Part shown: positions 16,678-24,949 of the stretch, in pieces
Position numbering within the stretch: the first letter of the stretch is position 1
Layout: every line of letters starts with the position of its first letter
From: JBCBSZ01 sp039185015
Lineage (GTDB): Bacteria > Actinomycetota > Acidimicrobiia > Acidimicrobiales > Poriferisodalaceae
DNA: 64,000 nucleotides
Direction of reading: 5' to 3'
NCBI GenBank assembly: GCA_039185015.1
Contig: JBCDAU010000024.1
Location: forward strand, 17,722-81,721
Program-made: the position numbers and the translations under genes
The notes under the pieces: generated by a model
What the model saw: the letters and a program-made list of their open reading frames with translations, nothing else
What the model was told of the DNA's origin: nothing
The model's database searches: none

Positions 16678-18366
16678 CTACTCCCCGAGGAGCTGGTCGC
16701 GCAGGTCGCGCTTGACGATCTTGCCGGCGGCGTTGCGTGGGAGCTGCTCGTCGACGATCCAGATGCGGCTGGGGATCTTGAACCCGGCGAGGTGGCCGGC
16801 GAGGTGGTCGGTGATCGAGTCGGCGGTGAGGCTGCGGCCGGGCTTCGGGAGGATGGCGGCCGCCAGCTCCTCGCCCAGTCGGTCGTGTGGGGTGCCGAAG
16901 ACCGCCACCTCCATCACGTCGGGGTGGTCGTGGACGGCGGCCTCGACCTCCACGGTGGAGATGTTCTCGCCGCCTCTGATGACGATGTCCTTGGCCCGGT
17001 CCACGAGGTAGACGAAGCCCTCGTCGTCGATGCGGGCGATGTCACCCGACCGGAACCAACCACCCTCGACGAAGGACTCGGCGGTGGCCTCGGGCTTGCC
17101 CCAGTAGCCGCGGACGACGTTGGAGCCCTTGATCCACAGCTCCCCGGGTCCGCCGGGGGTCACGTCGTCACCCGCGTCGTCGACGACCCGGAGCTCGACG
17201 ACCGGCAGCGCCTTGCCGACGCTGTCCGGGTGCTCGACGTAGTCGGCGCCGCCGTTCATGGTCGACACCGAGGAGGTCTCGGTCAGCCCGTAGCCGTTGC
17301 CCGGGTTGGCCCGAGGGAAGAGCTCGGCCATGCGAGCGACCAGTCCGGGCGGGGTGGGGGCACCGCCGGCGCCGACCGAGCGCAGGGAGGACGTGTCGCG
17401 TCGCTCGAAGTCCTCGTGCTCGATGATCTCCTTGACCATCGTCGGCACGCCGGTGAAGGCGGTGATCTGTTCCCGCTCGATCAGCTCGAGCGCCCGACCG
17501 GCGTCCCACCGGTACATCATCACGACCTTCTGGCCGGTGAAGATCGACGGGACCATCACGCTGTGGCAGCCGGTCGCGTGGAACAGCGGCACGGTGAGCA
17601 GGATCGCGTTCTGATCGGGCCGGGGCCCGGTGTCCGGCTTCGATTCCCCGGCTCCCATCCGTTGCCGTGCGGTCGCGGAGATGAGCAGGTTCCACAGGTT
17701 CGTGGTCATGTTCCGGTGCGTGCCGACCACGCCCTTCGGGAAGCCGGTCGTGCCCGAGGTGTAGAAGATCGTCGCGTCGTCGTCGGGTGAGACGACGGCC
17801 TCGGGCAGGTCGTCGCGAGGGTCGACCAGGTCGCTGTAGTGGTCGACGCCGGGGAGGTCGCGGCTCGAGCGGACGGCGACGGTCCGACCGACCAGCGCCA
17901 GCCGACCGAGCTCGCCCTCGAGGCGGTCGAGCCGCTGGTCGTCGACGACGAGGACCGATGCGCCGCTGTCCGAGAGGCCGTACGCGAGCTCGTCGGTCTG
18001 CCACCAGCCGTTGAGCGGGACCGCGATCGCACCGATCGAGACCGCCCCCCAGAAGGCGGTCACCCACTCGGGGTAGTTGCGGACGGCGATGGCGACGCGG
18101 TCGCCGTGACCCACGCCGTACCGGTCCGCGAGGACGTGGGCGAAGCCGGCGGCATGACGGCGGACGTCGGTGAAGCTCCATCGCTCGTCCTCGTAGACGA
18201 GGTAGGCGGCGTCGCCGTGGCGTTCGGACCGGCCCAACAGCGCCCGGAGGTGCTCCGGTGCCGTCTTGTAGATCTTCGTGCTCACGCCCCGGACGGTGTC
18301 GCCCGTGACCTCGAACCGCTCGCCGGGAGCGGTGAGCTCGGCGTAGGCCTCTTCGATGGTCGTCAT
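16678..18366 (-). CDS. AMP-binding acyl-CoA synthetase (long/medium-chain fatty acid type)
   Basis: 562 residues. Activates a carboxylic acid to an acyl-adenylate and then an acyl-CoA. Motifs: P-loop YTSGTTGFPKG, the GYGLTETS motif, the hinge GWFRSGDIARIDDEGF followed by DRAKDIVIRGGENIS, and the catalytic Lys in PRNAAGKIVKRDLR. I prefer ATG 18366 (MTTIEEAYAEL) to GTG 18405, which adds 13 residues without family character. The substrate cannot be told from the sequence. The thiamine-binding-like gene lies 75 bp upstream on the same strand. Confidence 0.9.
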   Translation of the reverse strand: MTTIEEAYAELTAPGERFEVTGDTVRGVSTKIYKTAPEHLRALLGRSERHGDAAYLVYEDERWSFTDVRRHAAGFAHVLADRYGVGHGDRVAIAVRNYPEWVTAFWGAVSIGAIAVPLNGWWQTDELAYGLSDSGASVLVVDDQRLDRLEGELGRLALVGRTVAVRSSRDLPGVDHYSDLVDPRDDLPEAVVSPDDDATIFYTSGTTGFPKGVVGTHRNMTTNLWNLLISATARQRMGAGESKPDTGPRPDQNAILLTVPLFHATGCHSVMVPSIFTGQKVVMMYRWDAGRALELIEREQITAFTGVPTMVKEIIEHEDFERRDTSSLRSVGAGGAPTPPGLVARMAELFPRANPGNGYGLTETSSVSTMNGGADYVEHPDSVGKALPVVELRVVDDAGDDVTPGGPGELWIKGSNVVRGYWGKPEATAESFVEGGWFRSGDIARIDDEGFVYLVDRAKDIVIRGGENISTVEVEAAVHDHPDVMEVAVFGTPHDRLGEELAAAILPKPGRSLTADSITDHLAGHLAGFKIPSRIWIVDEQLPRNAAGKIVKRDLRDQLLGE

Positions 18367-18441
18367 CGGACTGGATGGTCGCACGACAACCTCCCCGGGT
18401 ACCACCTCGGTGCCCGTTCGAGTGGACGGTCGTTGGCGCGC

Positions 18442-18738
18442 TCAGTGCCGATGCGGCGCCGTCAGGTCGTCGATCGAGACCTGACGGGCAGGGTTCGCCG
18501 CCTGGTGGAGCTTCACGATGGTGACGACGGAGTCGGCACCGGCCCGCAGACAGGCCTCGTGCGCCTCCCGGACGACCGCCCAGCATTCGTCGGCCGGACC
18601 CTCGACGGTCGTGCCCAGGGCACCGACCTCGTAGCGTAGGCCCGACGCGGCGATCACGCCGATCGCGGCGTCGATGTGGCGGTAGGGCGCATCGGGGTCC
18701 CCGGGAGGTGACGGCAGGACCTGGATCTCGGTGAGCAC
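18442..18738 (-). CDS. MTH1187/YqgV-family thiamine-binding-like protein
   Basis: 98 residues, a single ferredoxin-like domain of the MTH1187 family (formerly DUF77), whose members bind thiamine or related small molecules. The N terminus LTEIQVLPSPP and the core YEVGALGTTVEGP are characteristic. GTG 18738 is set by GGGAG about 8 nt upstream. It may buffer thiamine or a cofactor in the cytosol. Its upstream region carries three small hairpins (18757-18822) that could regulate it. Confidence 0.75.
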   Translation of the reverse strand: MLTEIQVLPSPPGDPDAPYRHIDAAIGVIAASGLRYEVGALGTTVEGPADECWAVVREAHEACLRAGADSVVTIVKLHQAANPARQVSIDDLTAPHRH

Positions 18739-18756
18739 GCGGTCGCTCCCTCCCCT

Positions 18757-18822
18757 CAACCGTTGGGGTTGGGTACCGGGGCCTGCACCCTGGGTGCAGC
18801 TGATCCCGGAGGGGCTCCCCCT
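18757..18822 (-). promoter_or_regulatory. Structured leader with three hairpins upstream of the thiamine-binding-like gene
   Basis: Three inverted repeats in a row: CAACC/GGTTG (18757-18771), CTGCACCC/GGGTGCAG (18783-18799, nearly a perfect palindrome) and AGGG/CCCT (18810-18822). They lie 19-84 nt upstream of the GTG start on the minus strand. I looked for the conserved TPP riboswitch strings and did not find them. The palindrome could also be a protein-binding site shared with the divergent purine operon. Confidence 0.35.
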
Positions 18823-18949
18823 GCGGCGTCGATGTGGCACGGGCAGCCTCCCACGGATCGTCGGTGACCACGCACCGACGCGACGCGCGAGGTCCGACCA
18901 CGCCGCGCGCCGACCGCCTTGACTTCTCGTTGAAATCACAGCCGTGTGG

Positions 18950-18978
18950 TTCACAGGCGCGCGGGAGTGAGTTACACC
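18950..18978 (+). promoter_or_regulatory. Candidate promoter of the purine operon
   Basis: TTCACA (18950-18955, 5 of 6 to TTGACA), a 17-bp spacer and TACACC (18973-18978). Transcription would begin within a few bases of the ATG at 18987, so the message would be leaderless or nearly so. No Shine-Dalgarno sequence is close to that ATG, which fits. Confidence 0.35.
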
Positions 18979-18986
18979 GTTGTGAT

Positions 18987-21794
18987 ATGCCGCACCGTCT
19001 GGTCATCGGCAGTCGCCTCGGGGCGCAGCACCGCGAGGTCGAGCTGGCCGGCCTGGCTCGGGCGTCGGGCCATCCGGTCCGGACGATCGAGATCCACGAC
19101 CTCGTCCACCTCGAGGGCGAGCTCGACGACGTCGAGCTCGACCGCCTGGCCCGGTTGCTGCTCGTCGACGCGGTCCACGAGGTCGTGGCGCCGTCGTCGA
19201 CCGACGAGCGCCTGGTCGTCGAGACCGGGCTGCGGCCCGGCGTCACCGACGTCGCCGCCGAGGAGCTCGTGGGCGCCGCCCACCGCCTGGGCATCGCCGG
19301 CCTGCGCCGAGCGACCTCGGGCCGTCGGTACGTCATCGACGCCGACGTCGACCTCGACACCGAGGCGCTCAGCACCGACCTGCTGATGAACCCGGTGATC
19401 GAGCGCTGGGCCGAAGGGGAGCTGGAGCCGTCGTTCGTCGAGGCACCGCCCGTCGAGCCGGGCATCGACCGCATCGACGTGACCCTGCTCGACGACGACG
19501 CCCTCCTCGACCTCGACGGCGAGCGCGGCCTCTCGCTCTCGCTGCCCGAGCTGCGGGCGGTGCGGGCTCACTTCGTCTCCGTGGGGCGCGAGCCGACCGA
19601 TGCCGAGCTCGAGGCCATCGCCCAGACCTGGTCCGAGCACTGCTGCCACAAGACCTTCCGGGCGCTCATCGCCTACCCGGACGGCACCGTCGTCGACGGT
19701 CTGCTCGACGCCCTCCGGGGCGCCACCGACCGCCTCGACCGATCCTGGGTCGTGAGCGCCTTCGAGGGTGACGCCGGGGTGATCGTGCTCGACGACGACG
19801 TCGAGATCGCCGTGAAGGTCGAGACCCACAACCACCCGAGCGCGGTGGAGCCCTTCGGTGGGGCCAACACGGGCGTCGGTGGGGTCGTGCGCGACGTCGT
19901 CGCCTCTAGCTCCAAGCCGATCGCCCTCACCGACGTCCTCTGCTTCGGACCGACGGACCTCGATCACGCCGACGTGCCGCCCGGGGTCCTGCACCCGGCG
20001 CGGGTCCGCTCGGGCGTGGTCGACGGGGTGGGCGACTACGGCAACAAGATCGGCGTACCCAACGTCGCCGGTGCCGTGATCCACGACCCCGGGTACATCA
20101 CGACCCCGCTGGTGTTCTGCGGCTGCATCGGCGCCCGGCCCCGCGGCACCGTCGACGGCGTGATCCCGGCCGACGGCGACGCGATCGTCGTGCTCGGTGG
20201 CGCCGTCGGCCGCGACGGCGTCGGCGGTGCGACCTTCTCGTCCCGTGCGATGGGCGCCGACACGGTCGAGACGGCCGGGTCCTCGGTGCAGATCGGCGCT
20301 CCGATCGTCGAGAAGGGCGTCATCGACGTCATCGTCGCTGCCGGGGAGGCCGGCTGGTACCGCTCGATCACCGACTGCGGCGCCGGTGGGCTGTCGAGCT
20401 CGGTCGGCGAGCTCGCCGAGGGCGTCGGCGCCACCGTCGACCTCGACCTGGTGCCCCGCAAGTACGCGGGCCTCGCGCCCTGGGAGGTCTGGCTGTCCGA
20501 GGCGCAGGAACGCGTCGTGTGCGCCGTGCCGCCACAGCACGTCGACGCCGTCCGTGCCCTCGCCGCCGACCACGAGGTCGACGCCAGCGTCATCGGTACC
20601 TTCGGCGGCGAGCGGCTGGTGGTCACCGCGGGCGACCTCCCGGTCATCGACCTCGATCTCGGCTTCCTCCACGGTGGGCGGCCTCGCACCGAGCTGACCG
20701 CCCACCACCCCTCCACCGATCGACCCGTTCGTCGATCGCTGCCCGAGCTCGACCCCGAGCGGGCGCTCCTCGACCTCCTGGCCCACCCCAGCCTGCGATC
20801 GGTCGAGGACGTGGTGCGGACCTACGACCACGAGGTGCTCGGAGGGACCGTCGTGCGGCCCACGACGGGCGTGCACCTCGATGCGCCGGCCGACGGCACG
20901 GTCGTGGTCCCACCCGGATCGACGAGCGGGCGAGGCGTCGCCATCGGCGTCGGCGTCAACGCCGTCTGGGGACGCCTCGATGCGCAGGCGATGGCCGAGT
21001 GCGTCGTCGACGAGGCCATCCGCAACGCGGTCGCCGCCGGGGCCGACCCCGAGCGCATCGCCCTCCTCGACAACTTCTCGTGGGGCAACCCGCGGGACCC
21101 CGAGGAGCTCGGCCGCCTCGTGGCCGCTGTCGACGGCTGCGTCGCCGGCTCCCTGGCCCACGAGGCACCGTTCATCTGCGGGAAGGACTCACTCAACAAC
21201 GTGTACGTCCATCCGGACGGCACAGCGGATCCGGTTCCGCCGACGTTGGTCATCACCGCCGTCGGCGTCGTCCCCGACGTCGAGCGCACCACGAGCTCCG
21301 ACCCCACCGGCGCCGGGCGCCTGCTCTACCTCGTCGGCTCGGCCGATCCCGTGCTCGGCGGATCGCACCTCGACCTCGTGCTCGGCACCGACCACGGTGG
21401 CGACGTCCCGACGGCCGATCCGTCGGCCCCGGCCAGCTACCGGGCGCTGCACGGAGCGATCGCCGGCGGCCTCGTCGACGCCTGCCACGACCTGAGCGAG
21501 GGTGGGGTCGCCGTGGCGGCCGCCGAGATGGCGGTGGGCGGTGACCTCGGCGTCGAGGTGGCCGTCGCCGACCCGGGCGATCCCGTCGCGGCGCTGTTCG
21601 GTGAGGCCTGCGGCCGCCTGCTCGTGGCGGTCGCGGTCGAGCACGCCGAGCGCTTCGAGGACGCCCTGCCCGACGCCCAGCTGGTCGGGCGCACCTCCGA
21701 CGACCGTCGAGTGCGGCTCGCCGTCGACGGGCACGACCTGATCGATCTCCCCCTCGACGCCGTGCGGATGGCACGGCAAGGACGGCGCCCGTGA
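18987..21794 (+). CDS. purL: FGAM synthase, PurS-PurL fusion
   Basis: 935 residues. With PurQ it converts FGAR, glutamine and ATP to FGAM. Residues 1 to about 190 form the PurS-like N-terminal region (GLRPGVTDVAAEEL, MNPVIERW), which in most actinobacteria is a separate ~80-residue PurS. From about 200 the catalytic PurL part begins, with SEHCCHKTF, KVETHNHPSAVEPFGGANTG and a second ATP-binding half (DLSEGGVAVAAAEM). It lacks the glutaminase domain of long PurL, which is encoded next as purQ. ATG 18987 is set by the conserved start and the promoter-like sequence. No free purS lies in the cluster, consistent with fusion. Confidence 0.95.
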   Translation: MPHRLVIGSRLGAQHREVELAGLARASGHPVRTIEIHDLVHLEGELDDVELDRLARLLLVDAVHEVVAPSSTDERLVVETGLRPGVTDVAAEELVGAAHRLGIAGLRRATSGRRYVIDADVDLDTEALSTDLLMNPVIERWAEGELEPSFVEAPPVEPGIDRIDVTLLDDDALLDLDGERGLSLSLPELRAVRAHFVSVGREPTDAELEAIAQTWSEHCCHKTFRALIAYPDGTVVDGLLDALRGATDRLDRSWVVSAFEGDAGVIVLDDDVEIAVKVETHNHPSAVEPFGGANTGVGGVVRDVVASSSKPIALTDVLCFGPTDLDHADVPPGVLHPARVRSGVVDGVGDYGNKIGVPNVAGAVIHDPGYITTPLVFCGCIGARPRGTVDGVIPADGDAIVVLGGAVGRDGVGGATFSSRAMGADTVETAGSSVQIGAPIVEKGVIDVIVAAGEAGWYRSITDCGAGGLSSSVGELAEGVGATVDLDLVPRKYAGLAPWEVWLSEAQERVVCAVPPQHVDAVRALAADHEVDASVIGTFGGERLVVTAGDLPVIDLDLGFLHGGRPRTELTAHHPSTDRPVRRSLPELDPERALLDLLAHPSLRSVEDVVRTYDHEVLGGTVVRPTTGVHLDAPADGTVVVPPGSTSGRGVAIGVGVNAVWGRLDAQAMAECVVDEAIRNAVAAGADPERIALLDNFSWGNPRDPEELGRLVAAVDGCVAGSLAHEAPFICGKDSLNNVYVHPDGTADPVPPTLVITAVGVVPDVERTTSSDPTGAGRLLYLVGSADPVLGGSHLDLVLGTDHGGDVPTADPSAPASYRALHGAIAGGLVDACHDLSEGGVAVAAAEMAVGGDLGVEVAVADPGDPVAALFGEACGRLLVAVAVEHAERFEDALPDAQLVGRTSDDRRVRLAVDGHDLIDLPLDAVRMARQGRRP

Positions 21795-22561
21795 ACACCA
21801 CGTCGACCCGCCCCCGGGTGCTCGTGCTCTCGGCTCGGGGCACCAACCGCGACCTCGAGCTCGCCGCTGCGTTCGAGCTCGTCGGCGCCGACGCCGAGAT
21901 CCGCCTCGTCACCCAGCTCCGACGGGACGAGGGCGACTGGAGCGGGTACCAGCTCGTCGCCGTGCCCGGCGGGTTCAGCCACGGCGACGCGCTCGGTGCG
22001 GGTCGCCTGCTGGGGCTGGATCTCGCCACGTGGTTCGGTGATCGGCTGCGCGGCCACATCGAGCGGGGTCGCCCGGTCATCGGCATCTGCAACGGCTTCC
22101 AGGCCCTCGTCCGCGCCGGGTTCCTGCCCGGCGGCCCCGCTGGTGGCTGCGAGGAGCCCGCGGTCCTGACCCACAACGAGTCCGGCCGGTTCGAGTGCCG
22201 CTGGGTCGACCTCCTGCCCGAGCCGATCAGTCCGTGGACGGCCTCGCTCGACGGGCCGCTGCGCTGCCCGGTCGCCCACGGCGAGGGTCGGTGGGTCGGC
22301 CCGGTCGACCGGGTCGCCCTCCGCTACGCCGAGCCGAAGGGCAACGGTCCCGCCGGCGGTGCGTACCCGGCCAACCCCAACGGTTCGATCGACGACGTCG
22401 CCGGAGTCGTCGATGCCACCGGTCTCGTCCTCGGCCTGATGCCCCACCCCGAGGACCACGTGCTCGCCCGCCATGATCCCCACCGACGACGAGGGAGCGC
22501 CCGGCAGGGGTCCTGCCTCCCGTTGTTCGAGGCGGGCGTCGCCCACGCCGCCCACACCTGA
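21791..22561 (+). CDS. purQ: FGAM synthase glutaminase subunit
   Basis: 256 residues, class I glutamine amidotransferase. The nucleophile Cys lies in GICNGFQAL and the His/Glu pair in LMPHPEDH near the C terminus. It supplies ammonia to the PurS-PurL protein encoded just upstream; its GTG start overlaps the purL stop by 4 nt. The start of the fold, RVLVLSARGTNRDLE, matches PurQ. Cytosolic, part of the FGAM synthase complex. Confidence 0.95.
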   Translation: MNTTSTRPRVLVLSARGTNRDLELAAAFELVGADAEIRLVTQLRRDEGDWSGYQLVAVPGGFSHGDALGAGRLLGLDLATWFGDRLRGHIERGRPVIGICNGFQALVRAGFLPGGPAGGCEEPAVLTHNESGRFECRWVDLLPEPISPWTASLDGPLRCPVAHGEGRWVGPVDRVALRYAEPKGNGPAGGAYPANPNGSIDDVAGVVDATGLVLGLMPHPEDHVLARHDPHRRRGSARQGSCLPLFEAGVAHAAHT

Positions 22562-22571
22562 GAGGAACCCG

Positions 22572-23549
22572 ATGGACACCCCGACCATCACGTCGCTGGA
22601 CCTGCCACTGGCCCGGCGGTCGTCCGGCAAGGTCCGCGAGAGCTGGCCACTGCCACGGGGGCAGCGGCTCCTCGCCACCACCGACCGCTTCTCCGCGATG
22701 GACCGGGTGGTGGGCGCGGTGGCCCACAAGGGGCAGGTCCTCAACCGCCTCGCCGCCTGGTGGTTCGGGCGGTCGGCCGACCTCGTCGACCACCACCTCG
22801 TCGACGTGCCCGATCCGAACTGCTCGATCGTCCGGAACGTCACCCCCCTGCCGGTGGAGGTCGTGGTCCGAGGTCACATCACGGGTTCGACCTCCACGTC
22901 GTTGTGGACGATGTACGAGCGCGGTGCCCGCCACCTCTACGGCCATCACCTGCCCGACGGCCTCCATCAGCACGAGCAGCTCGCCGCTCCGCTGATCACG
23001 CCGACCACCAAGGCGGGCGGTGGGGCCCACGACGAGCCGATCACGGTCAACGACGTCGTCGCCTTCGGGCTGGTCGACCCGCTCACCTGGGAGCGCGTGC
23101 TCGACGTGGCGCTGCGGCTCTTCGAGCGGGGCACCAAGCTCGCCGAGGAGGTCGGCCTCATCCTCGCCGACACGAAGTACGAGTTCGGGCTCGACGCCCA
23201 GGGCCGGCTCCTGCTGATCGACGAGGTCCACACGCCCGACTCCTCCCGCTACTGGGTCGCCGACAGCTTCGAGCGGCGCCTCGCCGCCGGCGAGCAACCG
23301 GAGAGCCACGACAAGGAGCCGGTGCGGCTGGCGCTGCGAGCCGCGGGCTTCACCGGCGACGGCGAGGTGCCCGAGTTGCCGGCCGAGCTGTGGGCCGAGA
23401 CCAGCCGCCGCTACGTCGAGCTGTTCGAGTCGCTCACCGGCGAGTCGATCGAACCGGTCACCACGTCGATCGAGGACCGGATCACCACCAACCTCGCGGC
23501 GGCGGGCCTCCTCGCCGTCGCCACCACCGATCAGCAAGGAGCTTCGTGA
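22572..23549 (+). CDS. purC: SAICAR synthase
   Basis: 325 residues. Joins aspartate to CAIR with ATP to give SAICAR. Motifs: the N-terminal SGKVRESW phosphate loop, ATTDRFSAMD, VRGHITGSTSTS and the signature LADTKYEFG...LLIDEVHTPDSSRYW. Longer than the ~240-residue form and close to the ~300-residue yeast-like type. ATG 22572 lies 10 bp after purQ with AGAGGA upstream. Confidence 0.95.
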   Translation: MDTPTITSLDLPLARRSSGKVRESWPLPRGQRLLATTDRFSAMDRVVGAVAHKGQVLNRLAAWWFGRSADLVDHHLVDVPDPNCSIVRNVTPLPVEVVVRGHITGSTSTSLWTMYERGARHLYGHHLPDGLHQHEQLAAPLITPTTKAGGGAHDEPITVNDVVAFGLVDPLTWERVLDVALRLFERGTKLAEEVGLILADTKYEFGLDAQGRLLLIDEVHTPDSSRYWVADSFERRLAAGEQPESHDKEPVRLALRAAGFTGDGEVPELPAELWAETSRRYVELFESLTGESIEPVTTSIEDRITTNLAAAGLLAVATTDQQGAS

Positions 23550-24949
23550 GCGGCCCACGGGAAGAGTGCGGCGTCCTCGGCGTCGCCACGTCCGGGTCCG
23601 AAGCGGCCCGGATGGGGTTCTTCGGTCTGTACGCCCTCCAGCACCGGGGGCAGGAGGCCGCCGGCCTCGCCGTCTCCGACGGGCGCGCCGCCACCATCCA
23701 CAAGGGCGTCGGACTCGTCGGCCAGGTCTTCGGCACCGGCACCCTCGACCCCCTCGTCGGCCCGTTCGCCATCGGCCACACCCGGTACTCGACGACGGGT
23801 GACTCCTCCGAACGGAACGCTCAGCCCTACGTCGTCGAGACGCTCCACGGTCCGCTCGGCGTCGCGCACAACGGCAACCTCGTCAACGCCGACGAGCTCC
23901 GATCCGAGCTGCTCGGGCGGGGTGCCGGCCTGCAGTCGACCAGCGACACCGAGGTCATCGCGCTGCACCTGGCAGCCGCCGACGGCTCCACCTGGGAGGA
24001 CCGCCTGGCCAACCTCCTTCCCCGGCTGCTGGGTGCTGTCTCCCTCGTCGTGCTGACGGCCGACCGCGTGCTCGCCGCCCGCGACCCGTGGGGCTTCCGC
24101 CCCCTCTCGATGGGTCGCCTCCCCGACGGCGGTCACGTGGTGGCCTCCGAGAGCGGAGCGCTGCGGACGCTCGGCTGCGTCGACGAGCGCGAGATCGAGC
24201 CCGGCGAGATCGTGACCCTCAACGGCACGCTCGCCCGCTCTCGCCAGGCCGTCGATCCCGTCGAGCCCGGCGCTCGGTGCACGTTCGAGCACATCTACTT
24301 CTCCCGCCCCGACGCGGTGTGGGACGGGCGTCTCGTCCACGAGGTGCGCCAGCAACTCGGCGCCCAGCTCGCCCGTGAGCACGCGGTCGATGCCGACGTC
24401 GTCATCCCGGTGCCCGACTCCTCGATGCCCGCCGCCATCGGCTTCAGCCAGGTGTCGGGCGTGCCCTACAACGAGGGCTTCGTGAAGAACCGCTACATCG
24501 GACGGACCTTCATCGAGCCGACCGACCAGCTCCGTCGCCAGGGTGTCGCCCTCAAGTTCAACACCCTGCGGCCCAACCTCGAGGGCCGCCGGGTCGTGAT
24601 GATCGACGACTCGGTCGTGCGGGGCACGACCGCAGGCCAGCTCGTCCGCCTGGTCCGCGATGCCGGCGCCTCCGAGGTCCATCTCCGGGTGACGTGCCCG
24701 CCGATCGCCCACCCGTGCTTCTTCGGTGTGGCGATGGGAACCTACGACGAGCTCATCAGCCACCACCTCACCGTGCCCGAGCTGAACGACCACCTCGGTG
24801 CCGACTCGCTCGGGTTCCTGTCGGTCGAGGGCCTGATGAAGGCGATCGGCCGCGACGACGGCTACTGCAACGCCTGCTTCACCGGCGAGTACCCGGTCCC
24901 CGTGCCGGAGATCCGATCCAAGTCCCGTTTCGAGGGGGTCCTGTCGTGA
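23546..24949 (+). CDS. purF: Amidophosphoribosyltransferase
   Basis: 467 residues. First committed step of purine synthesis: PRPP plus glutamine to phosphoribosylamine. The mature N-terminal nucleophile would be Cys8 after removal of a 7-residue propeptide (VSGPREE-CGVLG). The glutaminase region has LYALQHRGQEAAG and the PRPP loop is VVMIDDSVVRGTT. The four Fe-S cluster cysteines of the Bacillus-type enzyme are present (GARCTF, HPCFFG, CNAC), so this should be the oxygen-sensitive Fe-S form. GTG start overlaps the purC stop by 4 nt. Confidence 0.96.
   Translation: MSGPREECGVLGVATSGSEAARMGFFGLYALQHRGQEAAGLAVSDGRAATIHKGVGLVGQVFGTGTLDPLVGPFAIGHTRYSTTGDSSERNAQPYVVETLHGPLGVAHNGNLVNADELRSELLGRGAGLQSTSDTEVIALHLAAADGSTWEDRLANLLPRLLGAVSLVVLTADRVLAARDPWGFRPLSMGRLPDGGHVVASESGALRTLGCVDEREIEPGEIVTLNGTLARSRQAVDPVEPGARCTFEHIYFSRPDAVWDGRLVHEVRQQLGAQLAREHAVDADVVIPVPDSSMPAAIGFSQVSGVPYNEGFVKNRYIGRTFIEPTDQLRRQGVALKFNTLRPNLEGRRVVMIDDSVVRGTTAGQLVRLVRDAGASEVHLRVTCPPIAHPCFFGVAMGTYDELISHHLTVPELNDHLGADSLGFLSVEGLMKAIGRDDGYCNACFTGEYPVPVPEIRSKSRFEGVLS

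Noticed and set aside
18739..18986. TPP riboswitch upstream of the thiamine-binding-like gene
   Set aside because: I looked for the conserved CTGAGA and GAACCTGATC-type strings on the minus strand and did not find them.
18972..21161. 729-codon minus-strand open frame across purL
   Set aside because: Its composition (Asp, Gly, Val, Arg, His) is that of a reverse-strand shadow, and purL on the plus strand has complete motifs.
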